Positions 61,666 through 64,000 of a stretch of 64,000 bases of DNA are shown here, one piece after another. The notes under the pieces are model-generated. The model was given only the letters and a program-made list of their open reading frames with translations. It made no database searches and was not told the DNA's origin. Source of the stretch: Artemia franciscana (Eukaryota; Arthropoda; Branchiopoda; Anostraca; Artemiidae); NCBI RefSeq assembly GCF_032884065.1, contig NW_027063679.1, positions 359,958 through 423,957 of the forward strand. Direction: 5' to 3'. The position numbers and the translations under genes were made by a program. Position 1 is the first letter of the stretch. Every line of letters starts with the position of its first letter.

Positions 61666-62290
61666 CTCTTCAATTATTTACATTATTTTGTTCCCAATCA
61701 GTATTTTTTCAGTATTATTGCTTGCAATTGAATCTATTTGATTACAATGTAAGCCTTGTTTATATATTAATTTTGTCGATGCATAAATCAGAATCATAAT
61801 TTTGCTTTGTAGAGTTTCATTATCTGTTGACAAGGGTCACTCTTTACTTGCTTCTTGTTACAACAAGCTGTTTAGTCCCAGGTTCTTTCAATTTGAAAAT
61901 GGGCCACCACTATTTCCTTCAACCTTCAGTGGGGACATTTAAGAGTCGCGTTTTGTAAAATCATAATTTGAGAATGATAATCATCCCTACAAAAATAAGC
62001 TCCTCAAAAATAGATTATCAGAAGGGAGGGGCTAGGCTTGTAGATAATGCAAAATTTTAGTACAAGAAAATATCAATATTCCTAGAGCCTAGGAAAACAA
62101 ATAAATCTACAAATTCAAATATGTACTTGACGCACTTGTAGTAACATGTTAAAAAAAAACACCAAACAATTACGCTAAAAAATCTAGTGTTTAAAAAAAT
62201 ACATCTGTTCTTAGTTTTTAAGGTTTTCACAATTAGTTCTCTTCTTTTCTGCTTACATTACAACTTAAAAGCTGTTAGATCTTCAAAGAT
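61666..62290. other. No gene recognised
   Basis: AT-rich. Contains an NC1-like ctgttgacaagggtcactctttacttgc segment near 61830. Confidence 0.4.
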
Positions 62291-62297
62291 TTTACTT

Positions 62298-62303
62298 TTT
62301 ATT
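62298..62303 (-). terminator. Poly(A) signal AATAAA for the candidate exon
   Basis: The minus-strand AATAAA is 92 bases beyond the TAG, a normal distance in compact 3' UTRs. In AT-rich DNA this hexamer is common, so support is only contextual. Confidence 0.4.
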
Positions 62304-62394
62304 AAGACAGAAACACTAAATAAGAGGATTTAATAAATAACTTAATTCAAATAGTAAAATAGTCACCATTAAGAAAATAATCTTTCCCAGTTTT

Positions 62395-62579
62395 CTAACC
62401 GTTGCGGTTTCTACTGCCATTAAGTAAAGCCTTTCGTATAAGATCACGTAGTGCCCGCCTGTCTTCTTGTGGTAAGTTAGTAAAAATACCATAAGGACGT
62501 CGGTTAATTGCCAATTCATTTTGAATAGCCAAAAATTCGGATAGCCTGTTCAGCCAATCAATAAGTCTTGCCACTGTAT
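62395..62579 (-). CDS. Candidate terminal coding exon of an unidentified host gene
   Basis: A good acceptor (minus strand cttgcttttggtttcag) precedes codons reading TVARLIDWLNRLSEFLAIQN, ELAINRRPYGIFTNLPQEDR and RALRDLIRKALLNGSRNRNG, then TAG at 62397-62395. The composition looks coding (balanced, amphipathic, basic C-terminus, ending in Gly), unlike nearby AT-driven frames. A poly(A) signal AATAAA lies about 92 bp after the stop. I do not recognise the family. A small secreted-peptide precursor is one possibility, because of the RR and terminal Gly, but this is only a guess. No upstream exon was identified. Confidence 0.5.
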
Positions 62580-62774
62580 CTGAAACCAAAAGCAAGTTCA
62601 TTGCGAAATATATTCTTCTGTTAATTTGCGAAAAAAATTTGTTTTTGATTTTACGGTCAATCAAACAGTTCGTGGTATTGAGCTAGAAAATTATACTTGA
62701 AAATTATAGCGTTTAAAAAATTATATCTATTCTGTGTAGTTCACAATTAGTTCGCCTCTTTTGTTCTTACATCA

Positions 62775-62990
62775 TGTTTTACGCAAAAATATGTTTACGG
62801 AATGTTTGCTTACACAATGTTTTGTTTTACTTTGTTTACAATTTAATGTTTTGTTTACAATTTTGTGTACAATTAATGTTTTGTTTACAAGTTGTTTACA
62901 CAATGTTTTGTTTACACAATGTTTTGTTTACACAAAAATATATTTACACATGTTTTACACAAAATATGTACACAAAATATGCAACTATTG
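62775..62990 (+). repeat. Minisatellite of ttacacaatgttttgt units
   Basis: A unit of about 14-20 bp built on aatgttttgtttaca is repeated around ten times with variation. It generates the cysteine/phenylalanine-rich frames at 62761-62995, which are not genes. Confidence 0.85.
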
Positions 62991-63129
62991 AATGACAAGT
63001 CAACATCTTTATAGACAATAAATAAGGAGTGACTCGGCCAAACAGTAGCTTAAACAATGCAAACAGAATTTTGGTAACAACATATGCATCAAAAGAATTT
63101 ACTTTTTGTGATGATTCCAGATAAATATA

Positions 63130-63860
63130 TTTCATTAAGTTTAATGTTACCTATGAAAAGCCAAGAACCAGAAAAGGCTTGCTGATTTTTAAAAAGGGGG
63201 AGGAATACCACCCAAAGTCAAGCGATGTTAACTAAAATGAAACGCAATCAAATTCAGCTTATTGGAGAACTCCACTGTAGAGGTTCCAAGCTCAAAAGTG
63301 GAATTTGTTATTTTTTTCACAGAAAAAAGATGATGGATGCGTGTTTATTTGTTTTGTTTTATTTTTCTTCCAAGGTGATCGTAGCGAACCAATGATCCTT
63401 TAAGATCGAGCTCCCTCGAACGCAAATAAACTGTTAAATTGCCCTTCTTGAGTGACCAAAAAAATTGAAGGGTACCTAGGCCCCCTCAAAACCCCTTTTT
63501 ACCAAAAGCTATCCAATCAAAATTTTGAAATGGCCATTTAATGCAACATAAGCGACATACTCAATAACGATGACTTTAGTGCTAAGATTATCCTCCATAG
63601 TCCCTGGGGAAAGGACTGTAAGTTATGCAAGTTGATCATATTGCTCATGTATAGCATTTGTTATTGGGAAATGCACGGAAATTTTTCAGGGTAATTTCGT
63701 GCAAGGGTGGGAAATGGTCGGTGGAGAGGAACAATTTATGAGAAGGTTTTCAGGAGAATTTTACGTTGAAGGGGGGTATATCCTGGAATGATTTGAAAAC
63801 AGTCAGAGTTTAAATTTAAAAAACAGTTTTTTTTTAACCGAAAGTAATGTGTAACTTTAA
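63130..63860 (-). repeat. NC1-type repeat, reverse orientation
   Basis: gatgatggatgcgtgtttatttg, gaccaaaaaaattgaagggtacctaggccccctc, tccaatcaaaattttgaaatggcca and catagtccctggggaaaggactgtaagttatgc are the reverse complement of NC1 central blocks. The right end has the foldback arm text accgaaagtaatgtgtaactttaac...gaacagaaattatt. Confidence 0.7.
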
Positions 63861-64000
63861 CACTTTAAACGAACAGAAATTATTCTCTATTAGACAGAAT
63901 CTGATTCTCTATCAAAATTCAATGTTTACACTGAAGTTAGACCCTTTTCTGTTTTTTCGGGAATACTAGTCAAACACAATGACCCTCAAATTTGAATGAG

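Noticed and set aside
62395..62579. Assignment of the orphan exon to the NPF/RYamide neuropeptide families
   Set aside because: The RRPYG segment only loosely resembles RPRFG/RYG ends and the spacing of family residues does not fit; kept as unidentified.
62761..62995. Two overlapping Cys/Phe-rich ORFs
   Set aside because: Translations of the aatgttttgtttaca minisatellite in two frames.

Overview
This is a eukaryotic, AT-rich, intron-bearing and extremely repeat-dense window. The only confident host gene is a minus-strand BTB/POZ gene of the insect and crustacean lola/tramtrack/bric-a-brac type. The mobile elements are R1/Jockey-like and RTE-like LINEs, Ty3/gypsy, hAT/ZMYM-like and Helitron. 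Together these point to an arthropod, probably a crustacean. Artemia is my best guess from remembered repeat styles, but the sequence alone does not prove it. Nothing prokaryotic was seen.

Layout. 1-3.3 kb: featureless DNA, then a ~250-bp tandem array rich in AGT/GTA triplets. 3.5-6.7 kb: a decayed minus-strand LINE with gag-like, endonuclease and RT parts. 7.1-9.4 kb: a hAT-type transposase with a long intact first ORF and a broken 3' end. 10.3-16.3 kb: two exons of the BTB gene around a 5.2-kb intron. 16.5-21 kb: a ~162-bp repeat array interrupted by a LINE RNase H end, an RT scrap and a degenerate gypsy pol. 21.7-25.9 kb: an RT fragment and a ~285-bp tandem repeat, with about 1.55 kb of it duplicated in tandem. 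26-28.2 kb: a decayed minus-strand gypsy gag-pro-RT. 28.2-37.4 kb: mostly non-coding, with a foldback/MITE and two RTE-type LINE 3' ends.

37.4-54.5 kb is the most unusual part. It is a cluster of Helitrons and deletion derivatives, nearly all on the minus strand. Several copies are joined head to tail, the 3' hairpin plus CTAG of one lying against the TA-rich 5' end of the next across long (TA)n tracts. Copies share a 5' end starting near TCTATATATATA and a cluster of perfect TGACGTCA palindromes between that end and the first ATG. They also share an internal GTGTCCCGGTCGTC minisatellite and the helicase C-terminus. A young R1-like LINE (44.5-48.6 kb), whose two ORFs overlap as TAATG, has inserted into a (TA)n tract of one copy and split it.

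51.2-60.7 kb is a nested block bounded by inverted arms of about 700 bp. Inside are alternating forward and reverse copies of a ~1.2-kb non-coding repeat (called NC1 here), a ~1.09-kb tandem duplication and a ~290-bp near-perfect foldback. 60.7-64 kb is low-complexity and NC1-like DNA, with one small candidate host exon near 62.4-62.6 kb that has a splice acceptor, a stop and a poly(A) signal.

The coding content is therefore one partial host transcription-regulator gene, one candidate exon and many mobile-element proteins in different states of decay. The elements are nested, so relative insertion order can be read: NC1-type repeats, then Helitrons, then the TA-inserted LINE.
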